Positions 1 through 8,539 of a DNA stretch of 40,927 nucleotides are shown one piece after another. Made by a program: the position numbers and the translations under genes. Numbering within the stretch: position 1 is the stretch's first letter; every line of letters starts with the position of its first letter. This DNA comes from an uncultured Lachnospiraceae bacterium. GTDB lineage: Bacteria > Bacillota > Clostridia > Lachnospirales > Lachnospiraceae. Under the pieces are notes generated by a model. The model saw nothing but the letters and a program-made list of their open reading frames with translations. It had not been told where the DNA came from and made no database searches. The stretch lies in the NCBI GenBank assembly GCA_934330725.1, contig CAKRGM010000021.1, positions 1-40,927 of the forward strand. The letters run 5' to 3'.

Positions 1-149
1 AAATTTATAAGAAATGTGAAAAATATGAATCTTCCAAATTGGCAGGCTGTAAAATAAATTTACCTTTCAAAGCTGGTTATTTATATGAAATGTTGACGCG
101 GCTGCCTGATAATAATAAAATACAGACAGATAGAGTATATGGAGGGTAA
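1..149 (+). CDS. C-terminal end of an unidentified protein (5' end outside window)
   Basis: The reading frame that begins at base 3 is open from the window edge to a TAA at 147-149, giving 48 residues ending in TDRVYGG. Its composition is protein-like, and the stop falls just 4 nt before the GTG of the next gene, inside that gene's ribosome binding site. This spacing suggests the two are co-transcribed. The other forward frames close early (a TAA at 55-57 in frame 1). I do not recognise the family, and too little of it is present to assign a function. Confidence 0.5.
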   Translation, partial: IYKKCEKYESSKLAGCKINLPFKAGYLYEMLTRLPDNNKIQTDRVYGG

Positions 150-153
150 AAGC

Positions 154-816
154 GTGGAAAATACAGCAAAGAATATAAATATACTGGGACAATTTTGTGG
201 TAAAAGAGATATTGAGGATTTAACAGCTAAACAGCTTGAACAGGCGTATCAGATACCGCAGGCTGATGTAATGGTACTTTTATTTCATGATATTGAAACA
301 GCTGATTTATCAGAGGCACAGGTGTTTGCAGAATATCTGAAGTATCAATATGGGCTGGAGCCGGATTTCCTTGAATGTAAATCTACAAACTGTGGAAATA
401 ATATTACATATCTTCTGGAACTGTTAAAAGAAAAACAGATACCATATAAAAGTATTATTATCTCACAGGATGCGACTATGCAGCGCAGAATGGAAGCAGG
501 ATTAAAAAAATATGTTGATGATAGTGTTCAGATAATTAATTATGCGGCGTATTCTGCAAAAGTTATTGTAGACAATAACAGGCTGGTATATGAAAAAGCA
601 ATTCGGGGAATGTGGAATATTGAAAGATATATTAGTCTCTTAATGGGGGAAATACCAAGATTATCTGATGATGAAAATGGATACGGACCTAAGGGAAAAG
701 ATTTTATTGCACATGTTGAAATTCCATCTGAAGTAAGAGATGCTTTTAATGAATTATGCAGTACATATTCAGAATTAGTCAGAAAGGCTAATCCTGAATA
801 TGCTTCAAAACCCTGA
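154..816 (+). CDS. YdcF-like (DUF218/ElyC-SanA-YdcF fold) protein with an internal deletion
   Basis: This 220-residue protein resembles E. coli YdcF, whose sequence I recall as about 266 residues. Shared blocks include STNCG, TMQRR, and a C-terminal block with a W-x-x-E-R-Y helix, GEIPRL, DGYGP and KDFI. The family has a Rossmann-like fold; its biochemical role is not well established. The N-terminal strand (ADVMVLLF) runs straight into the segment that normally follows the second strand, so roughly 45 residues, including the usual small glycine-rich loop after the second strand, are absent without a frame break. The GTG at 154 is preferred because GGAGGG at 141-146 lies 7 nt upstream; an in-frame ATG at 139 overlaps that site. 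The 3' end overlaps the convergent MerR gene by 29 bp. It may be a decaying but still translatable copy. Confidence 0.72.
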   Translation: MENTAKNINILGQFCGKRDIEDLTAKQLEQAYQIPQADVMVLLFHDIETADLSEAQVFAEYLKYQYGLEPDFLECKSTNCGNNITYLLELLKEKQIPYKSIIISQDATMQRRMEAGLKKYVDDSVQIINYAAYSAKVIVDNNRLVYEKAIRGMWNIERYISLLMGEIPRLSDDENGYGPKGKDFIAHVEIPSEVRDAFNELCSTYSELVRKANPEYASKP

Positions 817-1618
817 CCTGAAATTCAAATAAGCGTTCATTGGGAATATCCGTGATTGAATAGTCAATTCTTGATATGGCGATTGCGTTGTCGCAAATCT
901 GCAGCTTGTGTTTTTTAGCATAATCATAGAAAATCTGACGTATGGATGTTCTGTCCCAGAATGAATTTGATGAATATAAATGAATATAGTTCCCTTCAGG
1001 AATAACGTCTGGTTCACTTGAATCAGACGTTTTGCTGTTTAAAATAAAAATTATTTTAGTATTTTCGAGATTATCGGACTGCAATGAGAACATGCCTGCA
1101 TAACAATCAGAAGCATAGACAGGAATAAGTGAATCTTTTTCTTTGATTTTATTTTCAAGGTTCATGCAGGCATATCCAAGTGATATCTCATCTGATACGT
1201 CATGCTCTGCTGACAGATAGAAGCGTTTTTTTATATATATAATTTCAGGTTCCATAAAATTAATTTCGGACTGCTTTAATGTAGACAGAAGTTTTACTTT
1301 TCTATTGATTTTTGATTCGAGAGCCTTGTATAATTTGATTTTTTCCCTGCAGAGCTTCTGCTGCTGAAGAAGCAGTTCATATGATGTGTCTATTCTTCTG
1401 TCAGATAAATACCGGGAGATTTCTTTTAATTCAAGTCCCATCTGCTGTAATTCTTTTATAGTTTCCAATTGCTCATATTTTAAAACAGAATAATATCTGA
1501 CGTTGTTCTTATCCAGATAATCAGGTTTTAGTAAACCGATTCTGTCATAGTAACGCAGGGTTTCTGTCGTAACATTCCGTAGTTTTGCCATTTCTGTTAT
1601 GCTGATAAAATGTTCCAT
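788..1618 (-). CDS. MerR-family transcriptional regulator with effector-binding domain
   Basis: The 276-residue protein begins with a MerR winged helix-turn-helix: residues about 5-40 contain ISITEMAKL, the T-x-E-T-L-R-Y-Y-D-R-I-G-L-L signature and NNVRYYS. A coiled-coil dimerisation helix follows at about 80-115. The C-terminal ~150 residues look like a GyrI/BmrR-type small-molecule-binding domain (inferred from length and strand pattern, no clear motif). A GGAGG lies upstream of the ATG on the reverse strand. It is divergent from the agmatine deiminase-family gene, and the shared 101-bp interval holds a palindrome between -35 and -10 boxes spaced as expected for MerR activation. I infer that it regulates that gene; the ligand is unknown. 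Confidence 0.9.
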   Translation of the reverse strand: MEHFISITEMAKLRNVTTETLRYYDRIGLLKPDYLDKNNVRYYSVLKYEQLETIKELQQMGLELKEISRYLSDRRIDTSYELLLQQQKLCREKIKLYKALESKINRKVKLLSTLKQSEINFMEPEIIYIKKRFYLSAEHDVSDEISLGYACMNLENKIKEKDSLIPVYASDCYAGMFSLQSDNLENTKIIFILNSKTSDSSEPDVIPEGNYIHLYSSNSFWDRTSIRQIFYDYAKKHKLQICDNAIAISRIDYSITDIPNERLFEFQVRVLKHIQD

Positions 1619-1653
1619 ATTTGTCTGCCTCCAATAAAACTTTATAAAAATGC

Positions 1654-1684
1654 TTGCGCTTTGTGTAACACAAAGGTGTATATA
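1654..1684 (+). promoter_or_regulatory. MerR-type promoter with 19-bp spacer and palindromic operator
   Basis: TTGCGC at 1654-1659 and TATATA at 1679-1684 are separated by 19 bp, longer than the usual 17. The spacer region carries a perfect 8-bp inverted repeat, CTTTGTGT at 1659-1666 and ACACAAAG at 1668-1675, with one base between. This is the arrangement used by MerR-family activators, which bind between the boxes and untwist the DNA. It points toward the agmatine deiminase-family gene at 1720, with the MerR gene starting at 1618 on the other strand. Confidence 0.75.
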
Positions 1685-1719
1685 GGGATTATAACATCTT
1701 TTTAAGGAGGAAAAAATAT

Positions 1720-3039
1720 ATGAATAGAAGAAATTACAGAGCTGTTGCTGAATTTGAAGAACAGGAGTCGGTACTGCTTACATGGCCGGGATTCCGCTAT
1801 GCATACAAGGATGAATATGTAGAATATGATGTCATGAAAGTTGCAATTGATGTCATTCGTGAACTTCAGTCGGTGGTAAAGGTTTTGATTCAGGCACTTG
1901 GATATGATCATGAAGAAATACGCAAAATACTTAAGGAACACGGAATTGGACCTGAAAATATTGAAATTGCAGATTTTTACAGCGATTTTCTGGATGTTGA
2001 ATTTGATCCGGGTAATACAACTTTTTCGGTATTATTTACATATCTGCGTGATGCAGGTGCTGAAATAGTGATGGATGAAGAAGGAAACCGCGCGGCTGTC
2101 ACACTTGACCAGGCTGGATACACTATCGGACATGCAACAAAAATTGAAAAACCTTCGGCTGTCCAGGCTGAAATTTTCCGCTGGCATGCAAAGCAGTGTG
2201 GTATTGATGATTACGTATTTACACGTCTTGTCAGTGAAGGTGGTGATCGTGAATTTAATGGAAATGGCGTTATGCTTACGACACAGGAGACAGAAGTGAA
2301 TAAGAGAAATTCTTATCTTACACGTGATGAAGTAGAGCGGGAATATAAAAAGATTTTTGGATTAAAAAAGATTCTGTGGGTGCCAAAATGCTCATATGAT
2401 GATGAAGATCAGTGCACTGACCTTGTTCCGGGACCTGATGGCAAGCCTTATGCATACCGTACATGTGCAGCAAACGGACATATGGATGAGATGGCCAGAT
2501 TTACTGATCCAAATACTATTATTCTTGGTGAAGTAACAGATGAAGAAGCTGCTGAGAGTGAACTTTCACGCAGAAACAAAGAACGTTTTGATATGGCTTA
2601 TGAAGCACTCAAAGATGCAACGGATGCTGAGGGTAAAACGATTAATATTATCAGAATCCCGGTTCCGGAACATGAATATCTGGAAATGGATATAAAGGCG
2701 CATCTTGAATCTGAGCTTGCTGCATTCTGGAGAGGATATCCGAAAATGTTTGATGGAAGTCCTGTACCACAGGATGTCGGACGCTGCCACTGGATTCCGG
2801 GTATAAGTTATACTAATTTTTTAATAACAAACAAAAAAGTATTAATGCAGAAATATTACAGAGAAGGCATTTCTTCTGAAAAGGTGCGTGAAAAAGACGA
2901 AAAGGCAAGACAAATTCTGCAGCAGTGTTTCCCGGACAGAGAAATCGTGCCAATTGATGCATTTGCATTGAATGTTCTGGGCGGCGGAATTCATTGCCTT
3001 ACAAGAAATGTACCATTACCTGTTAAGAAAGGCTGTTGA
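1720..3039 (+). CDS. Agmatine deiminase / peptidylarginine deiminase-family protein
   Basis: This 439-residue protein belongs to the guanidine-modifying agmatine deiminase/PPAD superfamily, whose members hydrolyse a guanidino group through a covalent Cys intermediate, releasing ammonia. Visible motifs are EGGDREFNGNG (about residues 168-178), the GHMDEMARF His/Asp block (about 249-257) and the C-terminal GGGIHCLTRN block with the nucleophile at Cys426. The N-terminus keeps the WPG motif of the family. It is longer than typical AguA (about 370 residues), so the exact substrate (agmatine or another arginine derivative) is uncertain. AAGGAGG lies upstream of the ATG. No putrescine carbamoyltransferase or carbamate kinase gene is adjacent, so a full agmatine deiminase pathway is not shown here. 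Expression is probably controlled by the divergent MerR protein. Confidence 0.88.
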   Translation: MNRRNYRAVAEFEEQESVLLTWPGFRYAYKDEYVEYDVMKVAIDVIRELQSVVKVLIQALGYDHEEIRKILKEHGIGPENIEIADFYSDFLDVEFDPGNTTFSVLFTYLRDAGAEIVMDEEGNRAAVTLDQAGYTIGHATKIEKPSAVQAEIFRWHAKQCGIDDYVFTRLVSEGGDREFNGNGVMLTTQETEVNKRNSYLTRDEVEREYKKIFGLKKILWVPKCSYDDEDQCTDLVPGPDGKPYAYRTCAANGHMDEMARFTDPNTIILGEVTDEEAAESELSRRNKERFDMAYEALKDATDAEGKTINIIRIPVPEHEYLEMDIKAHLESELAAFWRGYPKMFDGSPVPQDVGRCHWIPGISYTNFLITNKKVLMQKYYREGISSEKVREKDEKARQILQQCFPDREIVPIDAFALNVLGGGIHCLTRNVPLPVKKGC

Positions 3040-3048
3040 TTTAAAAAA

Positions 3049-3079
3049 TGAATAAATTCTCCACATTTTCCACATAATA
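3049..3079 (+). promoter_or_regulatory. Sigma-G/sigma-F-like promoter for spoVT
   Basis: TGAATA at 3049-3054 and CATAATA at 3073-3079 are 18 bp apart. They fit the forespore sigma-factor pattern recalled from Bacillus (G-H-A-T-R, about 17-18 bp, C-A-T-W-M-T-A). The site sits about 57 bp upstream of the spoVT ATG. In B. subtilis spoVT is a sigma-G gene, so the match is consistent with established regulation, though here it is a prediction. Confidence 0.6.
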
Positions 3080-3135
3080 ACTCCAAAGCTTAATCATAGC
3101 AAAGATAAAATATGGCATTGGAGGAAATATTTAAT

Positions 3136-3684
3136 ATGAGAGCAACAGGCATTGTAAGAAGAATAGATGATTTGGGAAGAATTGTAATCCCTAAGGAAAT
3201 AAGGAGAACTTTAAGAATAAGAGAGACAGATCCACTTGAAATATTTACGGATAAAGAGGGACAGGTAATACTAAAAAAATATTCACCGATAGGAGAGCTT
3301 GGTGAATTTGCCGAAAGCTATGCGCAGTCCCTTGCTGGTGTAACAGGAAAAACTGTATGTGTGTGTGACAGGGATCAGATTATCGCAGCAGCAGGAAATG
3401 CAAAAAGACAGCTTATTAACAAACCGGTTGGAAGACGGATGGAGATAGCACTTGAAGACAGAAAAACAATAGTGGCTGATTTAAACGATAAAGAGTATGT
3501 ACCGGTATCGGAAGACGTTGATGTTGAGTATACTTCGCAGGCAATAAGCCCTATAATATGTGGAGGAGATGTACTGGGGGCTGTCATAATGCTGTCAAAT
3601 GATTCAAAAGCAGAATTTAGTGATACAGAAAAACAGCTTGCCATGACAGCAGCAGATTTTCTTGGAAGGCAGATGGAAGCTTAA
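3136..3684 (+). CDS. spoVT: Stage V sporulation protein T (AbrB-like regulator)
   Basis: The 182-residue product starts with a SpoVT/AbrB swapped-hairpin DNA-binding domain (MRATGIVRRIDDLGRIVIPK, then EIRRTLRI), followed from about residue 60 by a GAF-like domain ending in FLGRQMEA. In Bacillus, SpoVT is a forespore regulator that tunes sigma-G genes late in sporulation and affects germination. The ATG at 3136 matches the conserved N-terminus of the family (B. subtilis SpoVT is 178 residues) and follows a GGAGG at 3120-3124; an upstream in-frame ATG at 3112 would swallow that site. A forespore-type promoter precedes it and a strong terminator follows, so it is probably monocistronic. Confidence 0.93.
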   Translation: MRATGIVRRIDDLGRIVIPKEIRRTLRIRETDPLEIFTDKEGQVILKKYSPIGELGEFAESYAQSLAGVTGKTVCVCDRDQIIAAAGNAKRQLINKPVGRRMEIALEDRKTIVADLNDKEYVPVSEDVDVEYTSQAISPIICGGDVLGAVIMLSNDSKAEFSDTEKQLAMTAADFLGRQMEA

Positions 3685-3696
3685 AAAATTGCATAC

Positions 3697-3760
3697 AAAA
3701 AAGAAAGCGGGAATATGGTCTTAAAGATGCCATAATATGAGAAATCCTGCTTTCTTTTTT
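3697..3760 (+). terminator. Rho-independent terminator after spoVT
   Basis: AAGAAAGCGGGA at 3701-3712 pairs with TCCTGCTTTCTT at 3745-3756 with one G-T wobble. The stem extends further through A-T pairs, and the right arm runs into a T tract. The long loop holds a weaker inner stem (TATGG / CCATA). Confidence 0.8.
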
Positions 3761-3830
3761 TATAGGATAAACAAATCTGTAAGCTGGTATTTTATTACAT
3801 ATGGTATTAAACTCAGGTAATTTATCGGCA

Positions 3831-3860
3831 TTGTAAAATAATATCTGTCTATGTTATAAT
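3831..3860 (+). promoter_or_regulatory. Probable sigma-A promoter of the YhgE operon
   Basis: TTGTAA at 3831-3836 and a perfect TATAAT at 3855-3860 are separated by 18 bp. The site lies about 33 bp upstream of the first YhgE-like gene, with no other gene between. Confidence 0.6.
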
Positions 3861-3892
3861 TATTTAATTACAAAACGTGGAGGGAGTATGTA

Positions 3893-6043
3893 ATGAAAGT
3901 CATTTTTAAGATTTTTATAAGTGATCTAAAAGCTATCTGCAAGAATGCATTTGTGCTTGTGATTGCTCTCGGTTTATGTATTATTCCATCGCTGTATGCA
4001 TGGTTTAATATATATTCAAACTGGGATCCGTACGCAAATACATCTTCAATCAAAGTAGCAGTTGCTACGACTGATAAAGGTTATACCAAAAGTGACGGTA
4101 CTAATACAAATATGTCTGATGCAGTAATAGATCAGCTTCGTGAGAACAAGAATCTGGGATGGGTATTTCCGGAAAATTCAGAGGATGCCATTGAAGGAGT
4201 TAAAAGCGGAGATTACTATGCAGCAATTATTCTTGGGGATGATTTCAGCGAAAGCATGTATAATTTTGTAAATACAGGACTTGTACATCCATCAGTTATA
4301 TATTATGAAAATGAAAAGAAAAATGCTGTTGCAAGTAAGATTACAGATACGGGTAAAACAACACTTCAGGGGAGCATTAATTCACAGTTTGTTGATGTAG
4401 TCGTAAAAACAGTATTTGGTACATTGGACAGTCAGGAAGATGGCAATAATATTTTTGATAACACGTTAACGCAGCTTAATCAGCTGAAGGAAAATCTGGC
4501 AGGCTACGACCAGCTTATAGATACATTTATAAGCAATAACAGTTCACTGTCAGATAATATCAGGAATACAAAGTCAATAGTTCCACAGGTTCAAAGTGCT
4601 TTAAATAATGGAATATCAGATGCTGATAAGGCAGCACAAAATGCTGATACGACCGCACAGCAGTATATAGATAAATTTGATACAGTCTATAATCAGATTG
4701 GGACAGCTATAGACGGTGTGCAAAATAATATAAAGGATGCTTTAGACGGAGTGGATAAAAATTCGATAGATGAAGTGGTTGATGCTCTTAATAAAGCTAT
4801 TGAGCAGATGGATTCAATTATAGGACAGAATACGGAACTGTCAGAACAGCTGTATCAGATTGCAAGTAAAATAGGTGAGGCAATGGGAATTGATCCGGAT
4901 ACCATAAAAGCAGCCATCGACGCAGTTACACAGCTTGAAAATACATATAAGGAGTTATTAAAGCAGGCTGTAAATATTTTAAATAATGCGGCAATAGATG
5001 CAGGTACAAGAATAACACTTGCCAAAAATCTACTGGAACAGTTTAATGCAAAAATACCCGAGATAAAGCAGGCTTATGAAGGTAAATTTAAGGAGAGTGT
5101 TGATACTGTAAAGAGTGCGGTGAGTGCATCAATTACATCAATTAATGCGTCTTTAAAACAAATTTCAGGCAATATGAACGGGATAATAACGGTTATGGAC
5201 GGACTTGACAGTATGGTAGGCGGAATGAATACATCATTGTCAGGAACAAAAAGTGTAATTTCAGGTATGAACACAAAGGTTACACAGCTTATTGATAAGT
5301 TAAATCAGGTCACAGGCTCTGACAGATATGAAGTTTTAAAGAATTTTCTGGAAGGTGATCCTGACCAGTATGGTTCATTTTTATCAGATACAGTGCAGGT
5401 AAATACCATAAAAATATATGAGACCGCTAATTATGGTACATCCGTGGCACCATTTTATACAACGCTTGCGCTGTGGGTCGGTGGTCTTGTACTTGTTGCA
5501 CTGGTAAAAGTACATGCTGAATCAGATGAGTTAAAAAATGCAAAAAAATATCAGCTGTTTTTTGGAAGATATCTCATATTCTTTCTTATGGGACAGATAC
5601 AGGCAGTGATTACAGTTGTGGGAGATTTATATCTGCTTAAAATCCAGTGCCTTAATCCGGGGTTGTTTTTCCTGGCGGCTTCAATTGTAAGTACAACATT
5701 TACACTGCTTATATATACACTGACAATATCATTTGGAGATGTTGGAAAGGCAATAGCTGTTGTTATGGTAGTAATACAGATTGCTGGTTCCAGCGGAACT
5801 TATCCTATTGAACTGCTTCCTGATTTCTTCCAGAATGTATATACATATTTCCCATTCCCATATGCAATAAATGCAATGAGGGAGACAATCAGTGGTATGT
5901 ATGGCAGCAATTACTGGATATATCTGGGCAAGCTGTTTATATTTATGGCAGCAACACTTGTAGTTGGCCTTGTTATAAGGAAGCCATTTATAAAGGTTAA
6001 TCATTACATGGAAAAACGTATGCATGATACAGACATGATGTAG
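3893..6043 (+). CDS. YhgE/Pip-family membrane protein (first copy)
   Basis: The 716-residue protein has one N-terminal membrane segment (about residues 20-40, ending in the family motif PSLYAWFNI-x-SNWDPY). A large extracytoplasmic region rich in coiled-coil and Ser/Thr/Asn follows, then a C-terminal ABC-2-permease-like block with about five membrane segments from about residue 520. This is the layout of the phage-infection protein (Pip)/YhgE family, relatives of EsaA of type VII secretion. The molecular function is not established; Pip of Lactococcus serves as a phage receptor. The stop is 31 bp before the next small gene, and a second, shorter paralogue follows at 6565. No ESX/WXG100 gene or secretion ATPase is visible nearby, so a type VII link is not supported here. 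Confidence 0.88.
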   Translation: MKVIFKIFISDLKAICKNAFVLVIALGLCIIPSLYAWFNIYSNWDPYANTSSIKVAVATTDKGYTKSDGTNTNMSDAVIDQLRENKNLGWVFPENSEDAIEGVKSGDYYAAIILGDDFSESMYNFVNTGLVHPSVIYYENEKKNAVASKITDTGKTTLQGSINSQFVDVVVKTVFGTLDSQEDGNNIFDNTLTQLNQLKENLAGYDQLIDTFISNNSSLSDNIRNTKSIVPQVQSALNNGISDADKAAQNADTTAQQYIDKFDTVYNQIGTAIDGVQNNIKDALDGVDKNSIDEVVDALNKAIEQMDSIIGQNTELSEQLYQIASKIGEAMGIDPDTIKAAIDAVTQLENTYKELLKQAVNILNNAAIDAGTRITLAKNLLEQFNAKIPEIKQAYEGKFKESVDTVKSAVSASITSINASLKQISGNMNGIITVMDGLDSMVGGMNTSLSGTKSVISGMNTKVTQLIDKLNQVTGSDRYEVLKNFLEGDPDQYGSFLSDTVQVNTIKIYETANYGTSVAPFYTTLALWVGGLVLVALVKVHAESDELKNAKKYQLFFGRYLIFFLMGQIQAVITVVGDLYLLKIQCLNPGLFFLAASIVSTTFTLLIYTLTISFGDVGKAIAVVMVVIQIAGSSGTYPIELLPDFFQNVYTYFPFPYAINAMRETISGMYGSNYWIYLGKLFIFMAATLVVGLVIRKPFIKVNHYMEKRMHDTDMM

Positions 6044-6074
6044 ATGCAGTCAGCAGTAAAAGGATGGTGAGTGT

Positions 6075-6560
6075 ATGGAACATGAAGAAAAACTGCTCGA
6101 ATATGAAAAGACCTGTGAAAAGATGCGTGAATATGGTGAACAGATGCATGTAAAGAATGAAAAAAGAATCAGCATTGGGATAATTTGTATTATTGTTATA
6201 CCTGTTGTATTTCTGGTGCTCCTTTTTACCATGAACAGTTCAAAAATTGTATTTCTTGTATTCTGGATAGTGTCACTTTTTGTTATCAGTGGATATCTTA
6301 TTACCATTGAATACAGAGATTATACGATGCAGCAAAAGCTACAGGAACTTGGAATAAAAAAGGAAGAAGAAATAGATGAACTGATAGGTTCAAGAGTACT
6401 TAGTGAAAAGCTTGGAAGAATAAGTGAAATGGCCGGAAAACTTAAGAATTGTGAGATTAAATATTCAGAGGATGACCGGAAAAATGTGGAAGAAAGCAAG
6501 GTGTCAGAGGAGAATGAAGATTCTAAAGGGCAGATGGAAGCAATAAAGGAAGAAGAGTAA
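6075..6560 (+). CDS. Small two-TM protein with charged tails
   Basis: I do not recognise this 161-residue protein. It has a charged N-terminal helix (about residues 1-30), two hydrophobic segments (about 31-52 and 58-77) forming a hairpin, and a long Glu/Lys-rich C-terminal helix that ends in an acidic, probably disordered tail. Both tails should lie on the same side of the membrane, probably the cytoplasm. It sits between two YhgE/Pip-like genes, 31 bp after one and 4 bp before the next, so all three are probably one transcript. I infer that it acts with those proteins, perhaps as an accessory subunit, but nothing in the sequence proves it. Confidence 0.75.
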   Translation: MEHEEKLLEYEKTCEKMREYGEQMHVKNEKRISIGIICIIVIPVVFLVLLFTMNSSKIVFLVFWIVSLFVISGYLITIEYRDYTMQQKLQELGIKKEEEIDELIGSRVLSEKLGRISEMAGKLKNCEIKYSEDDRKNVEESKVSEENEDSKGQMEAIKEEE

Positions 6561-6564
6561 ATTT

Positions 6565-8325
6565 ATGAGGAATATAATCAGAATTTTCAAATCGGATTTT
6601 AAGAAAATAAGCAGAAATGTTGTTGCAATTGTTGTTATTATGGGTCTTACGGTTATTCCATCTCTTTATGCATGGTTTAATATACTTTCAAACTGGGATC
6701 CATACGGACCGGATGCAACATCAAAAATAAAAGTGGCTGTTGCAGCCGATGATCAGGGAACAAACGTAGGTGATAAGAATATAAAGATAAGTGATAATAT
6801 AATTGAATCACTTAAGTCTAATAATACGATTGGCTGGGTATTTCCTGAGACCAGTCAGGATGCCATAGATGGTGTGTACAGTGGTGATTATTATGCTGCA
6901 TTAATAATTCCGGAAGATTTTACGAAGGATATGGTGAGTTTTATTACAGGTGATATGCAGCATCCGACAATAGACTATTACATAAATGAAAAAAAGAATG
7001 CCATAGCGCCAAAGATAACTGATAAGGCGCAGAAAACCGTAAAGGAGCAGATAAACAGTACGTTTATCAGTCAGATTGCAGACAGCCTTGTAGGAGTTGC
7101 TGATGGACTTTCAAAACCTGAAGCTGCATCAGGTGATGAACAGACTTCAGATAAATCAATTGTTGATATAATGCTTACAAGTCTTACCAGTGTACGTGAC
7201 CAGCTTTCAACATATGATACAATACTTGACTCGCTTATAAGCATATCAGATACAGCACAGTCAACAATAGATACGGCAGGAAAGATAGCACCCAATATGG
7301 GAAGTTCCATTGAAAGTGAGCAGGCAGTTATAAGTTCACTTCGTGCACTCCTTGACAAAAACAGCAGTGCGTCACTAAAGGATGTATCATCATCGCTGTC
7401 GGGCAGCCTTTCATCAATAGAACAGATACTGCAGTCTGTATCGTCTGCATATACAATGGCGAATGGTGATATAGACAAGTTTAACCAGTCCATAGCACAG
7501 AGTAAGGCAAGCCTTGAATCGACAAAGCAGATGGTGGGTGAACTTAAAAATCAGGTATCATCAACGATTGATAAGCTCAATGAACTTAAAAACGGTGAAG
7601 GCTATGAAATGCTGTCATCACTTCTTTCACAGGATACGCAACGTATTGGAGAGTTTATAGCATCACCGGTAGAAATAGAAACACAGAAAATATACCCTAT
7701 AGATACATATGGGTCAGCAATGTCAGCATTTTATTCGGTACTTGCAATATGGGTCGGCGCCCTTATACTTGTTGCAATAATACATGTTCAGGTTAAACCG
7801 GTAGAAAATATTGAAAATATAAAACCATATGAGAAATTCTTTGGAAGGTATATAACATTTTTCCTTGTTGGACAAGCGCAGACGCTGCTTATAGTACTGG
7901 GTAATCTTTTCTATATCGGGATACAATGCCTGAATCCTTTTAAATACTGGTTTGCAGCAGCATTTACAAGTTTTGTGTTTACATTATTTATTTATTCACT
8001 TACGGTTGCATTTGAAAATGTAGGAGAGGCGCTGGCTGTGGTCATAATGGTAATCCAGGTCGCAGGAGCCGGAGGAACATTTCCTGTTGAGGTGCTTCCG
8101 CAGATATATCAGGCAATATATAAATATCTTCCGTTTACATATGCAATGAATGCGTTCAGGGAGACAATTGGTGGAATGTATAAAGCAGATTACTGGAAAT
8201 ATATAGGTATATTAGCTGTATTTGTACTTATATCACTGTTTATAGGGCTTGTAGTCAGCATACCGTGCAGGAAACTCAATCATATCATAGAAAAGAGTAA
8301 GAAAAAATCTGGAATAATGAGTTAG
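6565..8325 (+). CDS. YhgE/Pip-family membrane protein (second, shorter copy)
   Basis: This 586-residue paralogue of the gene at 3893 repeats the N-terminal signature (PSLYAWFNILSNWDPYGPDA) and the GWVFPE-x-x-x-DAI-x-GV-x-SGDYYAA block. It has a similar C-terminal permease-like region (about residues 395-580), including matching GRYxxFFLxGQxQ and PFxYAxNAxRETIxGMY motifs. The middle coiled-coil region is about 130 residues shorter. The start ATG is 4 bp after the previous stop. The two copies have clearly diverged, which suggests an old tandem duplication and perhaps a heteromeric complex; that is inference. Confidence 0.88.
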   Translation: MRNIIRIFKSDFKKISRNVVAIVVIMGLTVIPSLYAWFNILSNWDPYGPDATSKIKVAVAADDQGTNVGDKNIKISDNIIESLKSNNTIGWVFPETSQDAIDGVYSGDYYAALIIPEDFTKDMVSFITGDMQHPTIDYYINEKKNAIAPKITDKAQKTVKEQINSTFISQIADSLVGVADGLSKPEAASGDEQTSDKSIVDIMLTSLTSVRDQLSTYDTILDSLISISDTAQSTIDTAGKIAPNMGSSIESEQAVISSLRALLDKNSSASLKDVSSSLSGSLSSIEQILQSVSSAYTMANGDIDKFNQSIAQSKASLESTKQMVGELKNQVSSTIDKLNELKNGEGYEMLSSLLSQDTQRIGEFIASPVEIETQKIYPIDTYGSAMSAFYSVLAIWVGALILVAIIHVQVKPVENIENIKPYEKFFGRYITFFLVGQAQTLLIVLGNLFYIGIQCLNPFKYWFAAAFTSFVFTLFIYSLTVAFENVGEALAVVIMVIQVAGAGGTFPVEVLPQIYQAIYKYLPFTYAMNAFRETIGGMYKADYWKYIGILAVFVLISLFIGLVVSIPCRKLNHIIEKSKKKSGIMS

Positions 8326-8457
8326 TGTGATACCGGGTGTTTTATGGCGGACGTAAAAATATATTTTTACAATAGTCATTTTAAACAAAAAATTATATGA
8401 AATATTGCTTAAAGAGCTTTAAAACACAGTGAAAATGCCTAAAATAAGCGGTCTGTA

Positions 8458-8486
8458 TTGACAAAAGGGGTAAAAAAGTTTATAAA
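8458..8486 (+). promoter_or_regulatory. Strong sigma-A promoter of the HU gene
   Basis: TTGACA at 8458-8463 and TATAAA at 8481-8486 are separated by exactly 17 bp, a near-consensus housekeeping promoter. It lies about 50 bp upstream of the HU gene. The 213-bp interval before HU also holds a perfect AT-rich 18-bp palindrome at 8353-8370 with no clear role. Confidence 0.8.
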
Positions 8487-8539
8487 TGAATTTGTTGGGG
8501 AAAGCCAATAGAATATACAATTTTGAGGAGAGAATATAA

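Noticed and set aside
3893..8325. Type VII secretion locus because YhgE resembles EsaA
   Set aside because: No WXG100 protein, EssC ATPase, EssB or LXG toxin is present near the genes.
8353..8370. AT-rich perfect palindrome as a terminator of the YhgE operon
   Set aside because: GTAAAAATATATTTTTAC has no GC stem and no T tract; an operator role cannot be excluded but is not supported.
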